Assembly (NCBI GenBank): GCA_910576335.1
Contig: CAJTIU010000003.1
Span: forward strand, 248,001 to 312,000
DNA: 64,000 nt
Source of the DNA: Lachnospiraceae bacterium
GTDB lineage: Bacteria > Bacillota > Clostridia > Lachnospirales > Lachnospiraceae
Direction: 5' to 3'
In this document: positions 8,901-17,570 of the stretch, in pieces
How positions within the stretch are numbered: position 1 is the stretch's first letter
Layout of the letters: each line of letters begins with the position of its first letter
Made by a program: the position numbers and the translations under genes
Notes under the pieces: generated by a model
What the model was told of the DNA's origin: nothing
Seen by the model: the letters and a program-made list of their open reading frames with translations, nothing else
Databases searched by the model: none

Positions 8901-8975
8901 CATAATCTCGCTTTTGTACAGGCCAGATCATACTGTCCGTTTTCTGCATATTTAACTTCAATCACACAGCCGGCC
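8901..8975 (-). pseudogene. Remnant of a PD-(D/E)XK nuclease domain (AAA/DUF1703-type gene)
   Basis: The minus strand reads GCVIEVKYAENGQYDLACTKA, which matches the catalytic ExK strand and following helix of the C-terminal nuclease domain found in AAA ATPase/PD-(D/E)XK proteins such as the one at 40144-41718. Nothing before or after it is coding. It lies against the end of the EamA gene and next to a GGGTTATACTAG motif like the ends of the repeat at 34297. Confidence 0.6.
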
Positions 8976-9012
8976 CTGGTTGTTGGGGTTTCCGGCATTA
9001 GTGTGGGTTATA

Positions 9013-9873
9013 CTAGTCAGATCTCAAAGAGGAATACATTGCCACGCCCAGGATTACCGCTCCGCCAATCAGCTCCCGTATATTCGGAATTTCTCCAAGA
9101 AACAAGAGGGCATAGAAGATTCCGTAGACGGTCTCCATCCCAGATATGATCCCGGCGGTCTGTGCCTTTACATTTTTCTGTGCCGCCACATAGAGGGAAT
9201 GGGCGAAGGCCGTACAGACAAATCCCACGAATGCAATTCCGGCAAGATCCTGGGGCCGCCATGTTGTTTCCACGAGAAAAAGGGCAGGGAAAAGGACTAT
9301 GGCGGCAGAGCCCTGCTCATACAGACATATGATCCGGGCTTTATAACAGGATGAGAGGTAACGATTCGTAAGTGTCAGGACGGCATAAGTAAAGCTTGAG
9401 ATCATTCCCCAGAAAATTCCGACGGTAGTATGGTTGCCCATGGAGAACTCGGGAATGGTAATCAGAACCCCGATAAACAGAAGCAGGGCGCTGACCAGTC
9501 CCTGCCTGCGTATTCTCTCATGAAATACAAGCGGCTCCAGGAAGGTAAGGAACAGTGGGAAGGCGGAAAAGGTAATTGTCCCGATTGCCACAGTCGATAC
9601 CTGTATGGACTGGAAGAAGGTAGTCCAGTGAACCGCCATAACTGCGCCGGCTGCGATGATGAGGCATACATCCCTGCCTGAATTCAGACGCAGCCGGTCT
9701 TTTTTAATAATGGCAATCAAAAGAAGCAGCAGGGAAGAGCAGATGACCCTTCCGAGGGTCGTGATGACTGCAGATACTGCTACAAACTGTGCGGCAACAC
9801 CGGCCAGCCCGAAAAGCATGACGGCAATGTGCAGGTACAGGATGCTTTTGTTAAAATGTCTGCGTGTGTCCAT
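9013..9873 (-). CDS. EamA/DMT-family membrane transporter
   Basis: A 286-residue protein with ten predicted helices in two EamA repeats (the second begins near VGIFWGMISSFTYAVLTL and ends IGGAVILGVAMYSSL). The start at 9873 (MDTRRHFNK) is chosen because AAAGGAG lies 7 bases upstream. A longer frame to 9921 has no ribosome site. Such proteins export metabolites or amino acids; the substrate cannot be assigned. Confidence 0.88.
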   Translation of the reverse strand: MDTRRHFNKSILYLHIAVMLFGLAGVAAQFVAVSAVITTLGRVICSSLLLLLIAIIKKDRLRLNSGRDVCLIIAAGAVMAVHWTTFFQSIQVSTVAIGTITFSAFPLFLTFLEPLVFHERIRRQGLVSALLLFIGVLITIPEFSMGNHTTVGIFWGMISSFTYAVLTLTNRYLSSCYKARIICLYEQGSAAIVLFPALFLVETTWRPQDLAGIAFVGFVCTAFAHSLYVAAQKNVKAQTAGIISGMETVYGIFYALLFLGEIPNIRELIGGAVILGVAMYSSLRSD

Positions 9874-10260
9874 GAAGGCTCCTTTCGAGTATTTACGAGT
9901 AGGTTGCTCTGTGTCTTGCATGATGTTATTGTAGCATAAAGGGGGGTGTAAATCTATCTTTTGTTGAAAGAGTGCTGACCATGGTTATACTATTATATAT
10001 ACTGGAAATGTATAAAAAGATGATTCATACTGTGCACTAGTACTACAGCGCACTTTTTGAAAGCACCGCTTTGCGGCTGCGGCTTGTGAGATACTTTTGG
10101 CAGATTTCATTCCATGGGAACATTTATATTCTGTATTCCCTAAACTCTTTAAACATGATATACTGTAAATAGTAAAACATTTGGCGCATTCTTATGGAAT
10201 GCAGTTCCTATGTAACGACTCAGCAGTTACATTCTTATTATAAAAGCAGGGGGGATTGGA
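9874..10260. other. Intergenic region, no gene seen
   Basis: It holds the leader of the EamA gene on the minus strand and the promoter region for the small gene at 10261 (a TATACT box is visible near 10161). A short palindrome, GTAACGACTCAGCAGTTAC at about 10214-10232, resembles the ends of the R3 repeats near the prd genes. Nothing else is recognisable. Confidence 0.5.
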
Positions 10261-10422
10261 ATGACAGAACAATTGATAAAGGAAATTAAGCATATTCAGA
10301 AGTGCCTGATCAACAAGGAGATGACCGGTGAAGACTGGGAGGAGAAGATGGAAGCTGTCAAGAAGCTTGAGGATGTGTCCACCTATCTGAAGGACGCACT
10401 CGGAAGGGGTATTGAGTTTTGA
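10261..10422 (+). CDS. Small hypothetical protein (53 residues)
   Basis: MTEQLIKEIKHIQKCLINKE to GRGIEF, a strongly charged, helical, coiled-coil-like peptide. It has a GGGGGG-rich ribosome site 6 bases upstream, and its TGA overlaps the TTG start of the next gene by four bases. That tight coupling supports it as a real gene. I do not recognise a family. Confidence 0.65.
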   Translation: MTEQLIKEIKHIQKCLINKEMTGEDWEEKMEAVKKLEDVSTYLKDALGRGIEF

Positions 10423-11066
10423 TTTCAGGGCTTGTATTTGACATGGACGGACTGCTTCTGGATTCAGAGAGAATTGTAAAGCGCTCCTGGGAGGAAGCAG
10501 GCAATGAGATGGGAATTCCCGGTATGGGGGAACATATCTTTCATACACTGGGGCTTAACCGGGCAGGAAGAGATGCATATTTCAGGAAAGCGCTAGGTGA
10601 AGATTTTGGGATAGCAGAATTTTCAGAGAGGATGAGCAGATTCTTTTACCGAATCGTGGATGAAGAAGGTTTGCCTCTTAAGACTGGTGTGAAAGAACTT
10701 CTTCCTTATGCAAAGGCCAGGGGATATAAGCTTGCCGTTGCCACCTCTTCAGGACGGGAGTATAGTACGAAGATGCTGAGGGAAGCAGGGATATATACAT
10801 ACTTTGACGGGTGTGTGTTTGGAGATATGGTGCAGAATTCGAAGCCTCATCCCGAGATATACAGAAAGGCATGTGAATGCATTGACACGCCGCCAAAGTG
10901 CTGTCTCGCCTTCGAGGATGCCCCGGCAGGCATACGCTCTGCCCATGATGCAGGGCTTAAGGTGATTGCAGTTCCGGATCTTCTGGAGCCGCCGGAGGAA
11001 GTACTGCCGATGATCTATCGAAGATATGAGACACTCCTTGATGTGATTCCGTTTCTTGATTCATAG
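10419..11066 (+). CDS. HAD-superfamily hydrolase (phosphatase / beta-phosphoglucomutase-like)
   Basis: A 215-residue protein with the full HAD signature: motif I FDMDGLLLDSE (two aspartates), motif II VATSSG, motif III lysine near NSKPHPEIY, motif IV FEDAPAGIRSAHDAG. The cap domain lies between motifs I and II, as in subfamily I phosphatases. It starts with TTG at 10419, overlapping the previous stop, with GGAAGGGG upstream. Substrate is probably a sugar phosphate or other phosphorylated metabolite. Confidence 0.9.
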   Translation: MISGLVFDMDGLLLDSERIVKRSWEEAGNEMGIPGMGEHIFHTLGLNRAGRDAYFRKALGEDFGIAEFSERMSRFFYRIVDEEGLPLKTGVKELLPYAKARGYKLAVATSSGREYSTKMLREAGIYTYFDGCVFGDMVQNSKPHPEIYRKACECIDTPPKCCLAFEDAPAGIRSAHDAGLKVIAVPDLLEPPEEVLPMIYRRYETLLDVIPFLDS

Positions 11067-11136
11067 TCTGTAACGAAAAAGGCTGCGGTTGAAAAAACGT
11101 GATATTTTTCAACCGCAGCCTTTTTCGTTACAGACT
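11065..11136. terminator. Bidirectional terminator between HAD and rubredoxin genes
   Basis: A perfect 32-bp inverted repeat (AGTCTGTAACGAAAAAGGCT... and its complement) with an 8-base loop. The GGCTGCGGTTG stem is flanked by A and T runs on both sides, so it can stop transcription from either direction. It serves the two convergent genes. Confidence 0.9.
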
Positions 11137-11148
11137 ACAGGACAGAGT

Positions 11149-11307
11149 CTATTCCTCTACAAACACACTTTTATCCATGCCGCAGACCGGGCATACCCAG
11201 TCTTCCGGAATATCCTCGAATGCAGTTCCTGGTGCAATTCCATTATCCGGATCACCGACTTCCGGATCATATACATATCCGCATGGCTCGCATACATATT
11301 TTTTCAT
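11149..11307 (-). CDS. Rubredoxin
   Basis: 52 residues, the standard rubredoxin length. Two iron-binding knuckles are visible, [18 protein letters not shown] (Cys6, Cys9) and [12 protein letters not shown], plus the family's [15 protein letters not shown]. The second residue of the first knuckle is Glu-Pro, as in many clostridial members. GGAGG lies 8 bases before the ATG at 11307. It is a cytoplasmic one-electron carrier, often for oxygen or peroxide detoxification in anaerobes. Confidence 0.97.
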   Translation of the reverse strand: MKKYVCEPCGYVYDPEVGDPDNGIAPGTAFEDIPEDWVCPVCGMDKSVFVEE

Positions 11308-11571
11308 GATTATTACCTCCATCTTAAAACTATAGTTTTACTACCTTTATAGGATACACCAAAACACTTAATATATCTATAGGAAATCACATAAATTTTT
11401 CCACCTTTGATTGCAAAGCAAAATAGTATATGTTAAAATTGGAAACATTTATGAGATGTAAAAAGGGGGATTGAAGAGGATGGTCATTCATGGGATGGCG
11501 GCAGCTTCTGGGGAGCGGACAATGTCGGATTCGTATGCGAATGGGACTATGAATTTTCCACAGTTGATGCG

Positions 11572-12198
11572 GTGGAAAAGGATATGAAGACAAAATATGA
11601 CGGGGACTTATCTGGTTCAAAGTATGAATTTTTACAGGCAAAAATAACAAAAACAACAGCATCCTCACTAAAGCTTTCCTGGAAAAAGATCCGCTCTGCC
11701 GATGGTTATATGATTTATGGAAACAGGTGTGGAAAGAAGAATGCGTATCAGCATATTCTGACGATTAAAAAACCAAATTCTACAAGCTATACCATGAAAA
11801 AACTAAAAAAGGGTGCGTATTATAAATACTTTGTTGTTGCTTATAAAAATGTAGGAGGCGGCAAAGCCGTAATTACAATCTCAAAGACAATTCATTCCAC
11901 GACAAAAGGTGGAAAATATGGAAATGCAAAAAGTGTTAAAATTACAAAATTAGGCGCTTCGAAAAGCACATCCCAAATATCCTTAAAGCCCGGGAAGTCT
12001 GCGTTAATTAAGGGGAAATCAATAAAAAAAGATAAAAAGATACGCAGCCACAGAGGGCTCGCATATGAATCAACTAAGCCATCTGTAGCCGCGGTCACAA
12101 AGAAGGGGAAGATAAAAGCAAAATCTAAGGGCACTTGTAAAATATTCGTTTATGCACAAAATGGCGTTGCAAAAGTAATTAGGGTCACTGTTAAATAG
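11572..12198 (+). pseudogene. 5'-truncated surface protein (Fn3-like plus BIG2-like domains)
   Basis: The frame encodes a lysine-rich C-terminal half of a wall or secreted protein. There is a fibronectin-III-like stretch (SLKLSWKKIRSADGYMIYG ... YKYFVVAYKN) and a BIG2-like end (STKPSVAAVTKKGKIKAKSKG). The frame stays open upstream to about 11450 (reading DGHSWDGGSFWGADN), but there is no signal peptide and no start codon with a ribosome site; GTG 11572 is only formal. I read it as the remnant of a longer gene. It converges with and slightly overlaps the methyltransferase gene. Confidence 0.55.
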
Positions 12199-13057
12199 AA
12201 GCAGTTTCCCATCTCCCGGATGCCCCGCATGGAAGTATCAGGCCAGAATGTGTTACCGGGAGTCCGATTTCCTGAGAATCCACGCGGCCGCCGAATTTGC
12301 CAAGCTCCGTGCCAAGCATATAAGTCAGTACCGAAGGAGCCAGTCCCGTTGTATAGGAATTAATCAGAAAGAACAACGGATCATCAGACAGAATCTGAGT
12401 GCATAGCTTAATCAGCGGATGGATCGCATCCTCAATTTTCCAGATCTCACCTTTCGGCCCCCGTCCATAGGACGGGGGATCCATGATAACCGCATCATAA
12501 TGGTTACCTCTTCGGATTTCCCTCTCCACAAATTTTACACAGTCATCCACAAGCCAGCGGACCGGCCTGTCCAAAAGTCCGGAGGAAGCAGCATTTTCCT
12601 TTGCCCAGCCAACCATCCCCTTCGAGGCGTCAACATGAGTGACAGACGCGCCTGCCGCTGCAGCAGCCAGGGTAGCGCCGCCAGTATATGCAAAAAGATT
12701 CAGAACCTTAACAGGCCGTCCCGCTGTCTTGATCTTTTCCGAAAACCAGTCCCAGTTCGCCGCCTGTTCAGGAAACAGGCCTGTATGCTTGAAGCTGAAA
12801 GGCTTCAGATTAAAGGTAAGACCATGATAGTGAATCTTCCATTGCTTAGGAAGTTTATGGAATTCCCATTCACCGCCGCCTTTTTTGCTGCGGTGGTAGT
12901 GACCGTTCATCTGTGTCCATCCCTTCAGAGTCCTCGGGGTGTCCCAGATCACTTGTGGATCCGGACGTACCAAAATATAATCACCCCAACGCTCCAGTTT
13001 CTCTCCCTTACTGCAGTCAAGTACCTCATAATCCATCCATCTATCTGCAATCCACAT
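12191..13057 (-). CDS. Class I SAM-dependent rRNA methyltransferase (RlmI-like)
   Basis: A 288-residue protein. The N-terminal ~90 residues are a small beta domain. The Rossmann core has the SAM-binding VLNLFAYTGGATLAAAAAGA, an acidic strand end VTHVDASKGM, and the catalytic VIMDPPSYGRGPKGE (motif DPP). This is the COG1092 pattern of 23S rRNA methyltransferases. It is shorter than E. coli RlmI and lacks the PUA domain. Target base is not assignable. Confidence 0.85.
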   Translation of the reverse strand: MWIADRWMDYEVLDCSKGEKLERWGDYILVRPDPQVIWDTPRTLKGWTQMNGHYHRSKKGGGEWEFHKLPKQWKIHYHGLTFNLKPFSFKHTGLFPEQAANWDWFSEKIKTAGRPVKVLNLFAYTGGATLAAAAAGASVTHVDASKGMVGWAKENAASSGLLDRPVRWLVDDCVKFVEREIRRGNHYDAVIMDPPSYGRGPKGEIWKIEDAIHPLIKLCTQILSDDPLFFLINSYTTGLAPSVLTYMLGTELGKFGGRVDSQEIGLPVTHSGLILPCGASGRWETASI

Positions 13058-13115
13058 AGTTTTTTATATCCTCCTGAGATTTCTTTAAGGAAGTATAACA
13101 TAGGGACAGGTCATT

Positions 13116-13163
13116 TTCAATTGGGGACGGGGCATTTTTAAAAATGCCCCGTCCCCAATTGAA
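13116..13163. repeat. Perfect 48-bp palindrome (type P), copy 1
   Basis: TTCAATTGGGGACGGGGCAT and its complement meet at TTTTTAAAAA. It is one of three copies in the window (also 21701-21740 and 48383-48430). A partial unit, GGGACAGGTCATTTTCAA, precedes it. It could act as a bidirectional terminator, but recurrence at unrelated sites points to a dispersed repeat. Confidence 0.85.
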
Positions 13164-13164
13164 G

Positions 13165-13203
13165 ATCCGAATCCATATAGATATTATCTATATGGATTCG
13201 GAT
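13165..13203. other. Perfect hairpin upstream of the selenium operon
   Basis: An 18-bp perfect stem (ATCCGAATCCATATAGAT and its complement) with a 3-base loop. It starts 18 bases before the -35 box of the next promoter. It may be a protein-binding dyad or another repeat; no T tract follows. Confidence 0.7.
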
Positions 13204-13220
13204 ATATAAAAAAACTCTAT

Positions 13221-13249
13221 TTGAAGCCTGTGCATTATGTTTATATAAT
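13221..13249 (+). promoter_or_regulatory. Sigma-A-type promoter of the PHP/yedF/sel operon
   Basis: TTGAAG, 17 bases, TATAAT, located 54 bases before the PHP start codon. Spacing is ideal. No other equally good promoter is seen before yedF. Confidence 0.7.
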
Positions 13250-13302
13250 ATAAGTAGTGTTTATTCCTTGTGATATCAGGGGATTTGGGAGGGAGGAGGA
13301 TT

Positions 13303-13932
13303 ATGTTTATTGATACGCACATGCATGAGATGACTTTTTCGAAGGACAGTTTTCTGAGGCTGGATGAGATGGTGCGGATTGGGAAGGCGAAGGGGCTTGG
13401 TGCGATCTGTATTACGGATCATGACAGTATGGGTCTTCGGGAGTATGCGAAGAAGTATACGGAGCGGACGGGTTTTCCGGTATTTGTGGGAATTGAGTTT
13501 TTTTCTCTTCAGGGGGATATTGTGGCTCTGGGTATTCAGGATTATCCGAAGGAGCGTGTGTCTGCCCAGGAGTTTATTGATCTGGTGAAGGAGCAGGGCG
13601 GGGTATGTTTTGCGGCGCATCCTTTTCGTGATAATAACCGGGGCCTTGAGGAGAATCTGCGTGTTGTGAAGGGGCTTGACGGGCTGGAGGTGTTAAATGG
13701 CAGTACGTCTCCTGAAGCGTGCAGGAAGGCTGCCCGCTATGCAAGGGAGCTTAACCTGTTTACGCTTGGCTCCAGTGACTGCCATGTGCCGGAGAAGGTT
13801 GGCGTGTGCGCAACATACTTTCCGGAAGAGGTGCGGACAATGGAGGAGTTCCTTGCGGTTTTCAAAAAGGGGGAGATGAAACCGGCATACTTCTCGGATG
13901 GTATATATCATATTTGGGATGAAAGCTTTTAA
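13303..13932 (+). CDS. PHP-domain phosphoesterase
   Basis: 209 residues. Metal-binding motifs of the PHP family are in order: DTHMHEMTFSKDS, ITDHDSMG, GIEFFS, FAAHPFRDN and SSDCHV. This layout resembles TrpH/YciV-type nucleotide phosphoesterases. The ATG at 13303 follows GGAGGAGG. An upstream in-frame GTG is ignored. It is first in line before yedF and selD, but a role in selenium metabolism is not shown. Confidence 0.85.
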   Translation: MFIDTHMHEMTFSKDSFLRLDEMVRIGKAKGLGAICITDHDSMGLREYAKKYTERTGFPVFVGIEFFSLQGDIVALGIQDYPKERVSAQEFIDLVKEQGGVCFAAHPFRDNNRGLEENLRVVKGLDGLEVLNGSTSPEACRKAARYARELNLFTLGSSDCHVPEKVGVCATYFPEEVRTMEEFLAVFKKGEMKPAYFSDGIYHIWDESF

Positions 13933-14060
13933 ATTGTAAATACCCCGTTTACCTTTTGGAATATCGGTGGTAAAATGATATTATTATTTTTACCTGGCAA
14001 TTATACGCGCCTGATATTCTTAAGAGGGCGGGAGTATATAAAAGAAAGGAGGAATCATTT

Positions 14061-14669
14061 ATGATTACAGTCAATACAATGGGGGATAATTGTCCTATCC
14101 CGGTTATTAAGACAAAAAAGGCAATGCAGGCGCTTACAGGGCCGGAGACAATTGAGGTTCTGGTTGACAATGAGATTGCGGTACAGAATGTATCCAAGAT
14201 GGCAGCCAGTGCAGGCGGACAGGTTTCCTCTGAGAAGCTTGGGAACGCAGAGTTTAAGATCAGTATTGCAATGGAGGGCGCGCCGCAGACAGAGGCTGCT
14301 GAGGAAGAGGCTGTATGTGCACCGGATGCGAGAAGCAATACGGTTGTGGCAGTATCCTCAGACCGCATGGGAAGCGGCAATGATGAGCTGGGGAAGGTTC
14401 TGATCAAGGGATTTATCTTTGCGGTTACACAGCTTGATACTCTGCCGAAAACCATGCTTTTCTATAACGGAGGAGCAACCCTTACAACAGAGGGCTCCGA
14501 TTCTCTGGAGGATCTGAAGTCACTGGAGGCACAGGGTGTGGAGATCATGACATGCGGCACCTGCCTGGATTATTACGGGCTGAAGGACAAGCTTGCGGTA
14601 GGAAGCGTTACGAACATGTACAGCATTGTTGAGACAATGGCAAATGCAGGAAAGATTATAAAACCTTAA
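14061..14669 (+). CDS. yedF: Selenium metabolism protein YedF
   Basis: 202 residues in two domains. Residues 1-72 are TusA/SirA-like with the CPIP motif (Cys11 in MGDNCPIPVIKTKKAM). Residues ~95-202 are DsrE-like with a cysteine pair in MTCGTCLDYYG. This fusion is the YedF form that co-occurs with selenium genes. It probably handles persulfide or selenide during selenophosphate synthesis; the chemistry is not established. It lies 223 bases upstream of selD. Confidence 0.92.
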   Translation: MITVNTMGDNCPIPVIKTKKAMQALTGPETIEVLVDNEIAVQNVSKMAASAGGQVSSEKLGNAEFKISIAMEGAPQTEAAEEEAVCAPDARSNTVVAVSSDRMGSGNDELGKVLIKGFIFAVTQLDTLPKTMLFYNGGATLTTEGSDSLEDLKSLEAQGVEIMTCGTCLDYYGLKDKLAVGSVTNMYSIVETMANAGKIIKP

Positions 14670-14892
14670 AAACAGGAAATGCTAGTATAATCCACTAGTT
14701 CCTAGGAAAGGGGGCTTTTCTCTGTATCGGCAGGAGAGCTCCTTTTCGAATACTTCCGGGTATCCGGCTGTGATCATGACAGGGACGCTGCCAGATGTGT
14801 AACACAGGGAGTATTCTTATAGACAGACCGGGTGCGGCGGACTGCGGCGTTCGGGTATAATTTATCGAATAAAAATAAGGAGGAAATAAGTC

Positions 14893-15933
14893 ATGAAGTC
14901 AGATGTGAGACTTACAACATTAAGCAAAACTGCAGGGTGAGCGGCCAAGATCGGTCCGGAGACCCTTGCCCAGGTTCTGGGCAAGCTGCCTCAGTTTCAT
15001 GATGACAATCTAATAGTAGGAATCGAGACATCAGATGATGCGGCCATATACAAGGTCACTGATGACATTGCTATGATTCAGACCGTTGACTTCTTTACTC
15101 CGATTGTTGATGATCCATATATGTTTGGACAGATTGCTGCTGCCAACTCCCTGAGTGACGTGTGGGCCATGGGAGGCGAGCCGGCAGTAGCACTGAATAT
15201 CGTCGGTTTTCCGAATTGTCTGGATCCGGCGATACTTGGCGACATCCTTGCGGGTGGCGCGGCGAAGGTGAAAGAAGCAGGAGCGGTACTGGTAGGCGGG
15301 CATTCCGTACAGGACGATGAGCCGAAATACGGACTGTGTGTGTCAGGCTTTGTACACCCTGATAAGATATTTAAAAATTATGGCTGCAGGCCAGGGGATA
15401 TCCTGGTACTCACGAAGCAGATCGGGAGCGGTGTGGTGAACACGGCCATCAAAGCGGAGATGGCAAGCGCTTCTGCAATCCGTGAGGCACAGACAGTCAT
15501 GGCATCCCTGAATAAGAAGGGCAAGCAGGTGGTGGAAACTTATGATGTATCTGCATGCACCGATATAACGGGATTCGGGCTTCTCGGGCACTGCGTAGAG
15601 ATGGCAGGAGCCAGTGAGGTTACATTTGAGATAAATGTAAAAGATGTTGCATATTTTGAGGATGCAATTGCCTATGCGAAAATGGGACTGATTCCCGCGG
15701 GGGCTTATAAGAACCGGGGATATTCGATTGGAAAAGTGGATACAGGAGGCGTGAAGGAGCACTATCTTGATCTCCTTTATGACCCGCAGACATCCGGCGG
15801 ACTGCTGATCAGTGTTGCGCCGGGAAACTTAAAGCGGGTACTGGATGATTTTGCCCGTGCGGATATGGACACACAGGTGTCCGTAATCGGAAGAGTGGCA
15901 GAAAAGAGTGACAAATTAATCCGTCTGTTCTGA
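14893..15933 (+). CDS. selD: Selenide, water dikinase SelD, a selenoprotein with UGA-encoded Sec16
   Basis: 346 residues when the in-frame TGA at 14938-14940 is read as selenocysteine. The N-terminus is MKSDVRLTTLSKTAG-U-AAKIGPE, placing Sec exactly at the catalytic Cys/Sec of SelD beside the essential Lys19. The rest shows DDAAIYK, VDFFTPIVDDPYMFG, GGHSVQDDEPKYGL and TDITGFGLLGH. Reading from the next ATG (15073) would lose the catalytic loop. AAGGAGG lies 8 bases before the ATG at 14893. It makes selenophosphate from selenide and ATP, the donor for SelA. Confidence 0.96.
14965..14985 (+). promoter_or_regulatory. Bacterial SECIS element in selD
   Basis: CTTGCCCAG-GTT-CTGGGCAAG is a perfect 9-bp stem with a GTT loop, starting 24 bases after the UGA. 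Position, short loop and G/U content fit a SelB-binding SECIS apical hairpin. The stem is also coding sequence. Confidence 0.85.
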
Positions 15934-16043
15934 TGCAGAGCTGTGTGGAGTCCGCGAATGCTGAGATGGCTGAAAACAGCGAATGCAGATGTGATTGAAA
16001 ACAGCAGCCAGGAACAGACGGAAGAGCAGAAGGGAATAAGAAT

Positions 16044-17570
16044 ATGAACAAGAATATGTTGTACCGCAGTATACCAAAGGTGGATGTCCTGCTGGAGGAC
16101 GAGGCAATTCAGGCACTCATTGCCCGCTACAGCAGAGAGACAGTCATGGAATCCATCCATATAGAGATGGACAAGCTGCGAAGATATATCGGACAATGTG
16201 AGGATGAAGAGAAGGCAAGAATGCAGATCAGTCTTCTCACAGCACATATAGAGATGACAGTGGGGGCGATGCATACGCCGAATATGCGCATGGTCGTAAA
16301 TGGGACGGGGACGATTCTCCATACGAATCTTGGCCGTGCGCCCATAAGCCCGGAGCACATGAAACGGATCGCGCAGATTGCCACGGGGTATTCCAATCTG
16401 GAATACAATCTTGAGGCAGGAAGACGCGGAGAGCGTTATTCTCATTTTGAAAAGCTTCTATGTAAGATAACAGGGGCTGAGGCTGCCATGGCAGTGAATA
16501 ATAACGCGGCGGCTGTGATGCTGATCCTAAGCTCCCTCGCCAAAGGCGGAGAGGTGATTGTATCCCGCGGGGAGCTGGTGGAGATCGGTGGGAAGTTCCG
16601 GATACCGGATGTAATGGAGCAGAGCGGGGCAGCGCTTGTGGAGGTTGGAACTACCAACAAGACCCATTATGATGATTATGAAAATGCAATTACAGAGGAG
16701 ACGAAGGCGCTTCTTAAGGTGCATACAAGTAACTACAGAATTATCGGATTTACCGATACGGTTGGGATTGATGAGCTGATTCCTCTGGCGAAGGAGCATG
16801 AGCTTCCTGTAATCGAAGACCTGGGAAGCGGTGTACTGGTCGATCTAAGCAAATATGGCATTACCTATGAGCCGACTGTACAGGAATCTATAAGAAAAGG
16901 GGCGGATGTAGTCTGCTTCAGCGGCGACAAGCTGTTGGGCGGGCCCCAGGCGGGCATTATCATAGGCAGAAAAAAATATATTGACATGATGAAGAAGAAC
17001 CAACTTACAAGGGCGCTGCGTATTGACAAATTTACAGCAGCAGCACTAGAGCTTGTCCTGCAGGAATATCTGTCAGAGGAGAAGGCAGTCCAGCGTCTTC
17101 CGGTGCTTCATATGATCACCATGCCATTTGAAGAGACAGAAAAGAATGCACGTACCCTGTGCAGAATGCTCAGGAGGGTGTCTCTTCCGGCAAAGATTGA
17201 ACCCCAGAGATGTGAATCCCAGATCGGAGGAGGATCCCTTCCCCTGGAGCGGCTCCCCAGTATGGCAGCAGCTATACGCCCGGAGAAGATCAGCGTGGCG
17301 GAATTAGAGGAGCGCATGAGACATCTCCCGGTGCCGGTCATTCCAAGAACATCCAATGACACGATTCTATTAGATGTGCGAACCATAGAAAAGCATTTGT
17401 TTTCTACGATTGTAAACCAGTTAAAGGAGCTTGACGTATTGGAGGAGGTAAGCCTTATCGAAGAACGGCAGACAGGAGCAAAAGAGGCAGGCCTTACAGA
17501 AGAACGGCAGCCGAAAGCAAAAGAGGCAGGTCTTACAGGGAAACATCAGACAGGAGCAGACGAAGTATGA
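16044..17570 (+). CDS. selA: L-seryl-tRNA(Sec) selenium transferase SelA
   Basis: 508 residues, PLP-dependent. The schiff-base lysine is Lys296 in VVCFSGDKLLGGPQAG. Other landmarks are GTGTILHTNLGRAP, NNNAAAVML and IEDLGSGVLVDL. It converts Ser-tRNA(Sec) to Sec-tRNA(Sec) using selenophosphate. The enzyme proper ends near residue 467. Beyond it are ~40 residues of imperfect 13-residue repeats (EERQTGAKEAGL type) not usual for SelA. Its TGA overlaps the selB ATG by 4 bases. Confidence 0.96.
   Translation: MNKNMLYRSIPKVDVLLEDEAIQALIARYSRETVMESIHIEMDKLRRYIGQCEDEEKARMQISLLTAHIEMTVGAMHTPNMRMVVNGTGTILHTNLGRAPISPEHMKRIAQIATGYSNLEYNLEAGRRGERYSHFEKLLCKITGAEAAMAVNNNAAAVMLILSSLAKGGEVIVSRGELVEIGGKFRIPDVMEQSGAALVEVGTTNKTHYDDYENAITEETKALLKVHTSNYRIIGFTDTVGIDELIPLAKEHELPVIEDLGSGVLVDLSKYGITYEPTVQESIRKGADVVCFSGDKLLGGPQAGIIIGRKKYIDMMKKNQLTRALRIDKFTAAALELVLQEYLSEEKAVQRLPVLHMITMPFEETEKNARTLCRMLRRVSLPAKIEPQRCESQIGGGSLPLERLPSMAAAIRPEKISVAELEERMRHLPVPVIPRTSNDTILLDVRTIEKHLFSTIVNQLKELDVLEEVSLIEERQTGAKEAGLTEERQPKAKEAGLTGKHQTGADEV
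17463..17565 (+). repeat. 39-bp coding tandem repeat at the 3' end of selA
   Basis: Units start at 17463, 17502 and 17541 (the last partial). Two are near identical, sharing AAAGAGGCAGG and CTTACAG blocks. Being a multiple of three, copy number can change without breaking the frame or the overlap with selB. Confidence 0.85.

Noticed and set aside
12419-13141. 240-residue plus-strand frame over the methyltransferase gene
   Set aside because: It is antisense to a recognisable methyltransferase, and its end reads the P palindrome.
14688-14760. Possible terminator between yedF and selD (GGAAAGGGGGCTTTTCTC with GAGAGCTCCTTTTC)
   Set aside because: The stem has several mismatches and no T run follows; left out as a feature.
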